From Methylotenera sp. (GTDB lineage Bacteria; Pseudomonadota; Gammaproteobacteria; Burkholderiales; Methylophilaceae), in contig JABFRQ010000003.1 in assembly GCA_013141075.1 (NCBI GenBank), forward strand, positions 1 to 64,000: a DNA stretch of 64,000 nucleotides, given 5' to 3'. Made by a program: the position numbers and the translations under genes. Below, piece by piece: positions 16,971 to 26,308 of this stretch; position 1 is the first letter of the stretch, and the number at the start of each line of letters is the position of its first letter. The notes beneath the pieces are model-generated. The model did no database searches, was not told where the DNA came from, and was given only the letters and a program-made list of their open reading frames with translations.

Positions 16971-17546
16971 TCAGGTCACGCTCACTTCAACCGCTTTGGG
17001 AAAAACGCTCGCATTCACATCCACCACAGGCCAAGCATTGACCCAAGTGTGCGATTTATTCAGCATATAGCGCAAAGTAAACGTTTTAACACCAGTTAAT
17101 ACGGGGTAACTGGCAGGCTTGCTGATAGCGTCGCTATCTAGAACAGGCCAAATGAGCATTTCAACATTGCCTGCTTTTAAGCGGTAAGCCATGCGCCTTG
17201 TGTCCATCAACCAGCCATTTTGCTCGGGGTTGCCTAGTGCGCTAAAAATCAATTGCGCATCATTTTCATTCTCTAATTCAGGCTTTGCCAACCAAACTGG
17301 TTGCGTCTGTTTTTGTAATTTAACTGATCGATTTACATGCCGTTTAAAATCACTATCTAGCCGATTAAAAAATATCATCACTTCGCGCCAGCGCGTGGTT
17401 TCGGCCTCTACGCGCTCACGGGTTTGTAACAGCACGCTTAAACTGCGGTAACTTAGCGCAGATAACACGGCAAAAATCACCAAAGCCACCAACACCTCAA
17501 TAAGGGTGAAGCCGCGTGCAGGCTTTATGAAGGTGTTATGGCGCAT
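16971..17546 (-). CDS. gspJ: Type II secretion minor pseudopilin GspJ
   Basis: Minor pseudopilin of the tip complex. At 191 residues it has a prepilin leader ending in RG followed by FTLIEVLVALVIFAVLSALS. That gives the consensus cleavage site G|FTLIE with the Glu at +5. Downstream blocks such as RDLDSDFKRH-like NRLDSDFKRHVNRSV and MAYRL are typical of GspJ. It overlaps the gspI stop by 11 bases, so translation is coupled. It needs a prepilin peptidase, GspO or PilD, which is not encoded here. Confidence 0.92.
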   Translation of the reverse strand: MRHNTFIKPARGFTLIEVLVALVIFAVLSALSYRSLSVLLQTRERVEAETTRWREVMIFFNRLDSDFKRHVNRSVKLQKQTQPVWLAKPELENENDAQLIFSALGNPEQNGWLMDTRRMAYRLKAGNVEMLIWPVLDSDAISKPASYPVLTGVKTFTLRYMLNKSHTWVNAWPVVDVNASVFPKAVEVSVT

Positions 17547-17922
17547 ATTGATAAGCGGGATTCACCAAAAAACCCACCAAACGGCGTAAATTGTGCCCTG
17601 CATCGGCGGGGTCAGCTACTGTGACCACAATTTTCATAAACGCTGGGTTGGGCGTGGGTGTAATTTCTTCTTTCCACTGAAATAGCACATTGCCTTGCGT
17701 AATAGAGCCTTTAAAGCTGCCTTGTTGCCAATCATCTTGCGCCAAATGCGTAGCCAAACGGTTTTGTGCCACCATATCAGCCAGCACGCGTTGCTTAATA
17801 TCCGCGCTGTGGTTAATTGCCAAACCCGCTGCGCGGCTTGCTGCGGCAAGTGCGACCGCTAAAATTGCCATGGCAACAAGCACTTCTATTAGCGTAAACC
17901 CTTTAGCTTGATTACGCTTCAT
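17536..17922 (-). CDS. gspI: Type II secretion minor pseudopilin GspI
   Basis: Minor pseudopilin that initiates tip assembly with GspJ and GspK. At 128 residues it has the leader MKRNQAKG and mature start FTLIEVLVAMAILAVALAAA. GspI-type features follow: VADMVAQNRLA-like block LADMVAQNRLATHLAQDDWQ near residue 45-65, and a conserved C-terminal RRLVGFL. Its ATG overlaps the gspH stop by 4 bases (ATGA), and its end overlaps gspJ. The tight H-I-J overlap indicates stoichiometric co-translation. Confidence 0.93.
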   Translation of the reverse strand: MKRNQAKGFTLIEVLVAMAILAVALAAASRAAGLAINHSADIKQRVLADMVAQNRLATHLAQDDWQQGSFKGSITQGNVLFQWKEEITPTPNPAFMKIVVTVADPADAGHNLRRLVGFLVNPAYQYAP

Positions 17923-18419
17923 GGCTTGATTTCCTGCGCAGGAAAATCCACAACTTTCCCCAACAAATCGCCAGTAATAGTCAAGCGCGCATGTTCAGAT
18001 TGCAAGGTTAAATCAAATGCTGGGTTTAAGCCTGAGGGCGAAAAAATAACCATGTCATTCGAATTGGCAGGCAAGCCTGCAATGTGCGCTGTGCTTAAAC
18101 GCATATTTTCTGGCAATTCACGTACGCGCAAATTGCTGTCGTTTTGCAGAGATTGCCAGCTTTGCCCGTCTGTCTCTAATTGCAAAAAAATATAGCCTTG
18201 TTTGGTGGCCTGCCAAGCAATTGGCTTGCCCGTGGTGCGTGCTGTGTCGCTTGCGTGGCGCATTAACAAGGCTAATTTATGCGCTTCTTGCTGCAATGAT
18301 TGCCTCTCATCCATCGCAAAATTAGCGGTGACCAAGCCCAGCATAATGCTCATAATCGTGAGCACTACCAGCACCTCAATTAGAGTAAATCCCTTAATAT
18401 TTTGGCGCCAATTAGCCAT
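17919..18419 (-). CDS. gspH: Type II secretion minor pseudopilin GspH
   Basis: Minor pseudopilin thought to join the tip complex to the GspG shaft. The 166 residues include the leader ANWRQNIKG and mature start FTLIEVLVVLTIMSIMLGLV, with cleavage at G|FTLIE and Glu at +5. The GspH/FimT-like domain follows (QEAHKLALLMRHASDTARTT near residues 41-60). The start is placed at ATG 18419; a TTG two codons upstream is less likely. It lies 9 bp downstream of gspG and overlaps gspI by 4 bases. Confidence 0.92.
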   Translation of the reverse strand: MANWRQNIKGFTLIEVLVVLTIMSIMLGLVTANFAMDERQSLQQEAHKLALLMRHASDTARTTGKPIAWQATKQGYIFLQLETDGQSWQSLQNDSNLRVRELPENMRLSTAHIAGLPANSNDMVIFSPSGLNPAFDLTLQSEHARLTITGDLLGKVVDFPAQEIKP

Positions 18420-18428
18420 GCGCAAGCT

Positions 18429-18875
18429 TTACTTTTCCGCCCAATTACCAATATCAGCATCGTTGCCTTCGCCGCCAGCTGCGCCATCTGCACCATAACT
18501 CATAATATCTAGCTCGCCATGCACGCCAGGGTTTAAATACACATAAGCATTGCCCCACGGGTCAATCGGCATGCGCTCTAAATAGCCACCCGCTTTCCAA
18601 TTATTAGGTAATGGCGTTGTTGTTGGCTTTGTGACTAGTGCTTGCAAGCCTTGCTCGGTTGATGGGTATCTTTGGTTGTCTAGCCTGTAAAGTTTAAGCG
18701 CCTGCATAATGGACGACATATCTTGCTTAGCCGCCACAGTGCGCGCTTCATCTGGCCGCCCCATAATTTTAGGCACAATAAGCGCGGCCAAAATACCGAT
18801 AATGACCATCACCACCATAATTTCAATCAGCGTAAAACCGTTAAGTTTCTTTCTATTCTGCAATGCATATTTCAT
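18429..18875 (-). CDS. gspG: Type II secretion major pseudopilin GspG
   Basis: Main subunit of the pseudopilus that pushes substrates through the secretin. The 148 residues comprise the leader MKYALQNRKKLNG and mature helix FTLIEIMVVMVIIGILAALI, with consensus cleavage G|FTLIE. The diagnostic GspG C-terminal half has MQALKLYRLDNQRYPSTEQG and DPWGNAYVYLNPG, the latter contributing to calcium binding. The open frame extends upstream to 19052, but ATG 18875 is right: AGGA lies at correct spacing, and the upstream part is non-conserved and overlaps the guaB promoter. It is the first gene of the minus-strand operon. Confidence 0.95.
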   Translation of the reverse strand: MKYALQNRKKLNGFTLIEIMVVMVIIGILAALIVPKIMGRPDEARTVAAKQDMSSIMQALKLYRLDNQRYPSTEQGLQALVTKPTTTPLPNNWKAGGYLERMPIDPWGNAYVYLNPGVHGELDIMSYGADGAAGGEGNDADIGNWAEK

Positions 18876-19018
18876 TATTATTTTCCTAAAAGATACCAAA
18901 AAGCGCCAAAACTTAAGCTTGCCATAATTTTTGTAAAAAATGTTAAGAAAGTCAGCATCAGACCTAATTATCGTTAAATATATTAACAGTTTTACTCGCG
19001 CCTTTTGCCGTAAATCTG

Positions 19019-20511
<1,493 letters not shown>

Positions 20512-20530
20512 ACATTACGTACTCATCAAG

Positions 20531-20571
20531 CATGCCCTGCAAGCCGCATAGATACTGGCTTGCAGGGCATG
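20531..20571. repeat. Palindromic repeat (GCCCTGCAAGCC family), guaB-guaA gap
   Basis: CATGCCCTGCAAGCC and GGCTTGCAGGGCATG form 15-bp perfect arms around an 11-base centre (GCATAGATACT), and TCTTTT follows. Related copies are at 26160-26198, 55824-55868 and, inside a coding frame, 61589-61633. It can form an intrinsic-terminator-like hairpin on either strand. Confidence 0.9.
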
Positions 20572-20597
20572 TCTTTTAATCACTTACTTATATCAAC

Positions 20598-22202
20598 ATG
20601 ACGCACTCAAAAATTCTTATTCTAGATTTCGGCTCACAAGTCACCCAACTCATCGCCCGCCGTGTGCGCGAGGCGCACGTGTATTGCGAAATCCATCCTT
20701 GTGATGTGTCTGATGAGTTTGTGCGCAGCTTTGGTGCGGATGGCATTATTTTAAGTGGTAGCCATGCCAGCGCTTATGAAGAAGAGTCTGACAGCGCTCC
20801 GCAAGCTGTATTTACACTTGGCGTGCCAGTTTTGGGCATTTGTTACGGTATGCAAACCATGGCGCAGCAGCTCGGCGGCAAGGTAGAAGCTGGCACTAAA
20901 CGTGAATTTGGTTATGCTGAAATTCGCGCACGTGGGCATTCTGCTTTATTTAAAGATATTCAAGATCGCGTAAACACTGAAGGCCACGGCCTGCTTGATG
21001 TGTGGATGAGCCATGGCGACAAAGTAACTGAATTACCTACTGGCTTCAAAATAATCGCCAGCAACGATACCACTCCAATCGCAGCTTTTGCTGATGAAAC
21101 ACGCCATTTTTACGGTGTGCAATTTCACCCAGAAGTTACGCACACCAAGCTCGGCCAAGCCATGTTAGAACGCTTTGTATTGGGCATTTGCCAAGCAAAA
21201 CCCGATTGGATTATGGGCGACTATATTACTGAAGCTGTTGCAAAAATCAAAGCACAAGTTGGCGATGAAGAAGTGATTTTAGGCCTTTCAGGCGGCGTGG
21301 ATTCTAGTGTAGCCGCAGCGCTCATTCACCGCGCGATTGGCGACCAACTCACTTGCGTGTTTGTAGACCACGGCTTACTGCGCTTAAATGAAGGCGACAT
21401 GGTAATGGAAATGTTCGCAGGTCGCTTGCATGTAAATGTGATTCGCGTAGACGCTAGCGCCCAATTTATGGGGCATTTGGCTGGCGTGAGTGAGCCAGAA
21501 GCCAAACGTAAAATTATTGGCCGCGAATTTGTAGAAGTATTTAAAGCTGAAGCCGCGAAACTCAAAGCGGGCAATGGTGGCCATAAAGGCGCTAAATGGC
21601 TAGCACAAGGTACAATTTACCCTGATGTAATCGAATCAGGTGGCGCAAAAAGCAAAAAAGCTGTGACCATTAAAAGCCACCACAACGTGGGCGGTTTGCC
21701 AGAAAAATTGGGCTTGAAATTACTTGAGCCTTTACGCGATTTATTTAAAGATGAAGTGCGCGAGCTCGGCGTGGCGCTTGGCTTGCCGCCTGATATGGTG
21801 TATCGCCACCCTTTCCCTGGGCCAGGGCTAGGCGTGCGTATTTTGGGCGAAGTAAAACCTGAGTTTACCTTGCTCTTGCAACGCGCCGATGCTATTTTTA
21901 TTGAAGAATTACGCAATACTAAAAACGAAGCAGGCAAAACTTGGTATGAACTTACCAGCCAAGCCTTTACCGTATTCTTACCTGTAAAATCAGTGGGAGT
22001 AATGGGCGATGGCCGCACTTATGATTATGTAGTGGCTTTGCGTGCTGTAGTCACCAGCGATTTTATGACCGCACATTGGGCAGAATTACCCTACGATTTA
22101 CTAGGCCGCGTTTCAAACCGCATAATTAACGAAGTGCGCGGCATTAACCGCGTGGTGTACGATATTTCAGGAAAACCGCCAGCCACCATTGAGTGGGAAT
22201 AA
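20598..22202 (+). CDS. guaA: GMP synthase (glutamine-hydrolysing) GuaA
   Basis: Converts XMP to GMP using ATP and the amide nitrogen of glutamine. The 534 residues hold an N-terminal class I glutamine amidotransferase domain with the nucleophile in GICYGMQ near residue 81 and the partner His/Glu in FHPEVTHT near 178. The ATP pyrophosphatase domain has the P-loop GLSGGVDSS near 234, and the C-terminal dimerisation domain ends in KPPATIEWE, the invariant GuaA end. It lies downstream of guaB. The enzyme is single-chain and of normal length. Confidence 0.97.
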   Translation: MTHSKILILDFGSQVTQLIARRVREAHVYCEIHPCDVSDEFVRSFGADGIILSGSHASAYEEESDSAPQAVFTLGVPVLGICYGMQTMAQQLGGKVEAGTKREFGYAEIRARGHSALFKDIQDRVNTEGHGLLDVWMSHGDKVTELPTGFKIIASNDTTPIAAFADETRHFYGVQFHPEVTHTKLGQAMLERFVLGICQAKPDWIMGDYITEAVAKIKAQVGDEEVILGLSGGVDSSVAAALIHRAIGDQLTCVFVDHGLLRLNEGDMVMEMFAGRLHVNVIRVDASAQFMGHLAGVSEPEAKRKIIGREFVEVFKAEAAKLKAGNGGHKGAKWLAQGTIYPDVIESGGAKSKKAVTIKSHHNVGGLPEKLGLKLLEPLRDLFKDEVRELGVALGLPPDMVYRHPFPGPGLGVRILGEVKPEFTLLLQRADAIFIEELRNTKNEAGKTWYELTSQAFTVFLPVKSVGVMGDGRTYDYVVALRAVVTSDFMTAHWAELPYDLLGRVSNRIINEVRGINRVVYDISGKPPATIEWE

Positions 22203-22303
22203 TTGAAAATTGAATTTTACAATTCAATAATATAATCAAAAGGTTAAGCGTGGTATTATGCGCATTAAAATTTGACTGATTGATTATTGAATTAGGAGTT
22301 AAG

Positions 22304-22771
22304 ATGAAACTATTAAACACATTAACATTAACAGCGGTTTTATTTTCGCTAAGTGCCTGCTCATACTTCGGCACAAAAGCGGACAACAAAGCTTATTACA
22401 GCCCGCAAAAAATTCTTAAAGCCGTGAGTGATAAATACCCGACGGAAAAAGCTGATTTAATTTACATAGGCGCGCCAGTTGGCTTTATTGCACCGCGTGA
22501 AAATAACAATGAAGTGAGTTCTGGCGCAGATGCTGGAAAAGTTGTGGATATTATTACCGCGCTTACCGTAAAAACTTCAAAAATAGTGATTACTGGCACA
22601 GATAACACGCTAACCGCAATTACATTAGAGCGCGCATTGACCGCAAAAAATAGTAAGATTTCTGGCGGTAATGTGATTTACGTAGGTGCGACTAAAGCAG
22701 AATCAGACAATCTAAGTAAGTTGGCTCAAGCTGCTGGCGTGAACATTGAGTTTATGGATTTACCAAGTTAG
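22304..22771 (+). CDS. Hypothetical lipoprotein
   Basis: A 155-residue protein of unknown function. The N-terminus MKLLNTLTLTAVLFSLSACS is a signal peptide with lipobox LSAC, so the Cys is the likely lipidated residue. The mature part contains APVGFIAPRENNNEVSSGAD, predicted beta strands, and a repeated ITGTDNTLTAITLERALTAK-type region. It has no recognised enzyme motif. The start is ATG 22304, preceded by TAGGAG; the frame also opens upstream at a TTG without support. It follows guaA by about 100 bp and is closed by a strong terminator, so it is probably transcribed on its own or by read-through from guaA. Confidence 0.75.
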   Translation: MKLLNTLTLTAVLFSLSACSYFGTKADNKAYYSPQKILKAVSDKYPTEKADLIYIGAPVGFIAPRENNNEVSSGADAGKVVDIITALTVKTSKIVITGTDNTLTAITLERALTAKNSKISGGNVIYVGATKAESDNLSKLAQAAGVNIEFMDLPS

Positions 22772-22817
22772 TTTAATTTTAGCCAAATTAGTTTAGTTTT
22801 AGATAGCTTTTTAATTA

Positions 22818-22845
22818 AGCCGAGCTTGCTCGGCTCAATTTTTTT
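22818..22845 (+). terminator. Rho-independent terminator after the lipoprotein gene
   Basis: AGCCGAG-CTTG-CTCGGCT forms a 7-bp stem with a 4-base loop, followed by CAATTTTTTTA. It is oriented for the plus strand and separates the lipoprotein gene from greB. Confidence 0.85.
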
Positions 22846-22879
22846 ATAGTTTCACACAATATACAAAGTAACAGCCATT

Positions 22880-23389
22880 ATGAGCCGTGGGTTTGTTAAA
22901 GAAGATGATTTAGAGCACGCTGGCACAGATTTACCAGAGCGGCAATTAAGCACGCAACCAAATTATGTCACCGCGAATGGTTACGCCCAATTACAACAAT
23001 TGGCAGAGTCATTAGAACAAGCAAGATTGGCGCTAAGCGCTAATAAAGATGAGCCAGCTGCACAGCAAAAATTGCTGATGATTAACCGTGATTTACGCTA
23101 CGTTGCGGCACGTTTAGAAAATGCTCAAGTGATTAAACCAGCGGTAACCAAGTTTGATTTGGCGGTACAGCAGGTGTTGTTTGGTGCGACTGTTTTGGTA
23201 GAAGATGAAGAAGGCGCTCGCCACACTTATGAAATTGTGGGTGAAGACGAAGCAGATATTCATGCCAATAAAGTAAGCTGGATTTCGCCGCTGGCTAAAG
23301 CGCTCATCGGCCATAAAGTGGGTGATAGCGTCACGTGGTTACGCCCTGCTGGAAATATAGTTTTAGAAATTATTGCACTTCACTATTGA
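22880..23389 (+). CDS. greB: Transcription elongation factor GreB
   Basis: Enters the RNA polymerase secondary channel and stimulates cleavage of backtracked RNA. The 169 residues include an N-terminal part with YVTANGYAQLQQLAESLEQA and an antiparallel coiled coil (residues about 45-90). A C-terminal FKBP-like domain carries FGATVLVEDEEG, YEIVGEDEADI and SWISPLAKALIGHKVGDSV. The acidic tip of the coiled coil is less obvious than in E. coli, where two acidic residues chelate Mg2+; here the stretch is SANKDEPAAQQ. GreB rather than GreA is suggested by the longer N-terminus and the RDLRYVAARLENAQVI block. A nitroreductase gene follows 12 bp after its stop, which suggests co-transcription. Confidence 0.85.
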   Translation: MSRGFVKEDDLEHAGTDLPERQLSTQPNYVTANGYAQLQQLAESLEQARLALSANKDEPAAQQKLLMINRDLRYVAARLENAQVIKPAVTKFDLAVQQVLFGATVLVEDEEGARHTYEIVGEDEADIHANKVSWISPLAKALIGHKVGDSVTWLRPAGNIVLEIIALHY

Positions 23390-23401
23390 AAGAAATTGAA
23401 A

Positions 23402-24004
23402 ATGAATGTCACTGAAGCTATTGTAAAACGCCGCGCTGTTAAGGCCTTTGACCCGCACCACCGCTTTACTGAGGCCGAAACTGCTAAGTTGTTGTCGCTT
23501 GCGATGCTCTCGCCAACCGCCTTTAACATTCAAAATTGGCGTTTTGTGCTGGTCACAGACCCAATATTACGCCAACAAATTCGCGCAGTGAGTTGGAATC
23601 AAGCACAGGTAGAAGAAGCTTCATTGCTCATTGTACTCACGGCTGATTTAAAATCTTGGGCAAAACAGCCTGAGCGTTATTGGCAAAATGCGCCTAAAGC
23701 GGCATCAGATATTTTAGTGCCGATGATAGGCCATTATTACCAAGGCAATGAGCAAGTACAACGCGATGAAGCCATGCGCTCTTGCGGCATGGCAGCCATG
23801 ACCATAATGTTAGCTGCTAAAGAAATGGGTTACGATACTTGCCCGATGGATGGCTTTGATTTTGATGCAGTAGCAAAATTACTTAACCTGCCTGAAGATC
23901 ATATTCCTACAATGTTTGTGGTGGTTGGCAAGGCATTACAAGAAGCCTCAGCGCGTGGCGGGCAGCTCAATATGGACGAAGTGGTTGTACAGAATAAGTT
24001 TTAG
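23402..24004 (+). CDS. Nitroreductase family flavoprotein
   Basis: Likely FMN-dependent NAD(P)H oxidoreductase; the physiological substrate cannot be read from sequence. The 200 residues begin MNVTEAIVKRRAVKAFDPHH, with the FMN phosphate-binding Arg pair. SLAMLSPTAFNIQNWRFVLV follows, a hallmark of the family, and near the C-terminus GYDTCPMDGFD binds the isoalloxazine side. The length fits minimal nitroreductases of the NfnB/YdgI kind. The start is ATG 23402; a TTG two codons upstream is possible. It lies 12 bp after greB and 37 bp before ybiT, all on the plus strand. Confidence 0.88.
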   Translation: MNVTEAIVKRRAVKAFDPHHRFTEAETAKLLSLAMLSPTAFNIQNWRFVLVTDPILRQQIRAVSWNQAQVEEASLLIVLTADLKSWAKQPERYWQNAPKAASDILVPMIGHYYQGNEQVQRDEAMRSCGMAAMTIMLAAKEMGYDTCPMDGFDFDAVAKLLNLPEDHIPTMFVVVGKALQEASARGGQLNMDEVVVQNKF

Positions 24005-24041
24005 TTTTTATTTTTAGGTTATTTTTATAAGGTATTAAATT

Positions 24042-25637
24042 TTGTTAATCAGCAACAACATCACCGTACAGTTTGGCGCTAAGCCATTATTTGAAAACGT
24101 TTCTATTAAATTTGGCGATAACAATCGCTATGGTTTAATTGGCGCCAATGGCTGTGGAAAATCCACTTACATGAAAGTACTGGCGGGCGAATTAGTGCCA
24201 AGCGCTGGCAACATTTCGATTGATAGCCATGAGCGTATGGCGTTTCTTCACCAAGACCAATTTGCTTACGAAGACCAACGTGTGTTGGACGTAGTAATGA
24301 TGGGCCATGAAGAAATGTGGGCGGCGAACGTTGAAAAAAACGCCATTTATGCCAACTTAGAAGCCACTGAAGATGACTACATGCGCGCAGCAGAACTCGA
24401 AGGCGTGTTTGCAGAATTCGATGGCTACACCGCAGAAGCCCGTGCTGGCGAGCTGTTGATGGCTGTTGGCATTCCTATTGAGCAACACACTGGCTTAATG
24501 AGCTCGGTAGCGCCAGGTTGGAAGTTGCGCGTGTTGCTAGTGCAAGCGCTGTTTTCTAACCCCGATATTTTATTGCTCGATGAACCAACCAACAACTTGG
24601 ACATCAACACCATTCGCTGGTTAGAAGACGTGCTGAATAATCGCGATTGCACCATGGTGATTATCTCGCATGACCGCCACTTTTTAAACCAAGTATGCAC
24701 GCATACTTGCGACATGGACTACGGCAAAATCGCTATGTACCCAGGTAATTATGACGATTATATGGAAGCTAGCACCGCCGCACGCGCGCAAGCCACCAAA
24801 GATAACGACAAAGCCAAATTGATGGTGGCAGAGTTGCAAGACTTTGTGCGTCGCTTCTCGGCCAACGCCTCAAAAGCTAAGCAAGCGACTAGCCGCGCTA
24901 AGAAAATTGATAAAATTAAAATTGAAGAATTCAAACCTTCAAGTCGCCAATATCCATTTATTCGCTTTGAATATGATGAGAAAGAAAAACTTTATCGCAA
25001 CGCAGTAGAGCTGAAAAAACTCAGCCACGGCTTTGACAAACCCCTGTTTAACGACGTTGATATGATGTTTGAAGCAGGCGAAAAAGTAGCCATTATTGGT
25101 GAAAACGGTATTGGTAAAACCACGTTTTTACGCTGTTTAGCGGGCGATTTGCAACCTAAACACGGTGAAGTGAAATGGGCAGAAAAAGCCAACATCGGCT
25201 ACTTTGCACAAGACCATGAATACGAATTTGACAATGGCGAAGACCTATTTGAATGGATGTCACGCTTCAGACAAACAGGCGACGACGACCAAGTAGTCCG
25301 TAGCATGTTAGGCCGCTTATTGTTTGGTGGTGACGATACTAAAAAATCCGTCAAAGTGTTATCAGGCGGCGAAAAAGGCCGTATGCTTTACGGAAAAATG
25401 ATGCTCGCCCGCACCAATGTGATGCTAATGGATGAGCCAACCAACCACATGGACATGGAGTCAATCGAAGCGCTCAACACCGCGCTAGACAAATACAAAG
25501 GTACGCTATTTTTCGTAAGCCACGACCGCGAATTTGTAAGCTCAATCGCCACCCGCATTATTGAAATTAAAGCCGATGGCATTATAGACTTCACGGGTAA
25601 TTATGAAGATTACTTGGCGAGCCAAGGCGTAGAATAG
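24042..25637 (+). CDS. ybiT: ABC-F family ATPase YbiT
   Basis: Soluble ATPase with two ABC domains that acts on ribosomes rather than membranes. The 531 residues have Walker A motifs GANGCGKST near residue 34 and GENGIGKTT near 352, and Walker B motifs [11 protein letters not shown] and [10 protein letters not shown]. An interdomain linker ([20 protein letters not shown]) carries the P-site tRNA-interaction motif region. The first signature is degenerate ([11 protein letters not shown]) while the second is LSGGEKGRM, a combination typical of YbiT. Translation starts at a TTG (TTGTTAATCAGC), with AAGGT upstream and the conserved N-terminus [11 protein letters not shown] directly following. Confidence 0.93.
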   Translation: MLISNNITVQFGAKPLFENVSIKFGDNNRYGLIGANGCGKSTYMKVLAGELVPSAGNISIDSHERMAFLHQDQFAYEDQRVLDVVMMGHEEMWAANVEKNAIYANLEATEDDYMRAAELEGVFAEFDGYTAEARAGELLMAVGIPIEQHTGLMSSVAPGWKLRVLLVQALFSNPDILLLDEPTNNLDINTIRWLEDVLNNRDCTMVIISHDRHFLNQVCTHTCDMDYGKIAMYPGNYDDYMEASTAARAQATKDNDKAKLMVAELQDFVRRFSANASKAKQATSRAKKIDKIKIEEFKPSSRQYPFIRFEYDEKEKLYRNAVELKKLSHGFDKPLFNDVDMMFEAGEKVAIIGENGIGKTTFLRCLAGDLQPKHGEVKWAEKANIGYFAQDHEYEFDNGEDLFEWMSRFRQTGDDDQVVRSMLGRLLFGGDDTKKSVKVLSGGEKGRMLYGKMMLARTNVMLMDEPTNHMDMESIEALNTALDKYKGTLFFVSHDREFVSSIATRIIEIKADGIIDFTGNYEDYLASQGVE

Positions 25638-25735
25638 TCTGCTGTAATCTCGTAGGGCAGGAAAAATACTTTATCTTGCCCACCAATACATACCACAATG
25701 CAACTGTGGGCAAATACACAACCATTATCCTTGCA

Positions 25736-25813
25736 GTCATTGCGAGCGAAGCGCGGCAATCTACGATGATGAATATTCCCACATTCAGATTGCCGCGCTT
25801 CGCTCGCAATAAC
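25736..25813. repeat. Paired inverted repeat (GTCATTGCGAGCG family)
   Basis: GTCATTGCGAGCGAAGCGCG plus GCAATCT, a 30-base spacer, and the inverted copy AGATTGCCGCGCTTCGCTCG plus CAATAAC. The rest of the 357-bp stretch from 25638 to 25994 contains a GCCCACC/GGGTGGGC-type remnant at 25676 and nothing else I recognise. Copies of the same repeat are at 2847-2874 and 56268-56330. Confidence 0.85.
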
Positions 25814-25994
25814 AATATTGAATGGCTTTGTTGAAGCCCAAAAATTACTGAACATGTCCATAACACCATTTCAATATGCGACAAAATGACACACACTTGA
25901 CTTACATCAACAGTTTAGCAAGATGAAAAGCGCACATTATCAATGTTGCTACAACACGTAGCATTATTGATTTTTAGCGTAAAGGGTTTTCATC

Positions 25995-26138
25995 ATGAAA
26001 TTGCTCACCGACTTACTTTCTACTGGCTACGGCTTACTGAGTGTAGCCACTATTGCCTTTGTATTAGGCATGTGCGTTTTCTTTTATTTTTACATCAAAC
26101 GCATGGTAGAAAAAGACACTAAAAACGCAAAGAAATAA
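25995..26138 (+). CDS. Small single-span membrane protein, DUF3149 family
   Basis: A 47-residue protein. Its sequence begins MKLLTDLLSTGYGLLSVATI, then AFVLGMCVFFYFYIKRMV, and ends in a charged EKDTKNAKK. The pattern of a short amphipathic start with a GLLS motif, one membrane helix at about 15-38 and a positively charged tail matches DUF3149, a family of tiny proteobacterial proteins of unknown function. GGG at 25984 gives a modest Shine-Dalgarno sequence. It stands alone between repeats in the gap between ybiT and convergent typA. Confidence 0.75.
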   Translation: MKLLTDLLSTGYGLLSVATIAFVLGMCVFFYFYIKRMVEKDTKNAKK

Positions 26139-26159
26139 CTACATAATAGACAAAATATT

Positions 26160-26198
26160 ATGCCCTGCAAGCCGCATGGATATTGGTTCGCAGAGCAT
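26160..26198. repeat. Palindromic repeat (GCCCTGCAAGCC family), degenerate copy
   Basis: ATGCCCTGCAAGCCGCATGG then ATATTGGTTCGCAGAGCAT. The arms match the copy at 20531 apart from three substitutions in the right arm. It lies 3' of the DUF3149 gene and may end its transcript. Confidence 0.8.
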
Positions 26199-26256
26199 CT
26201 ATTTACAGCTCTATCGCACTTGCCTTGAACTAGATTCAGAGCCTTAGTAATTGCAT

Positions 26257-26282
26257 AAAAAAACCCAGCGCGAGGCTGGGTC
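26257..26282 (-). terminator. Rho-independent terminator of typA
   Basis: Read on the minus strand, ACCCAGCCTCGCGCTGGGT forms an 8-bp stem and is followed by seven T residues. It lies 26 bp after the typA stop. Confidence 0.88.
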
Positions 26283-26308
26283 TAAATCAATTTAAAAACA
26301 ATTTAACG

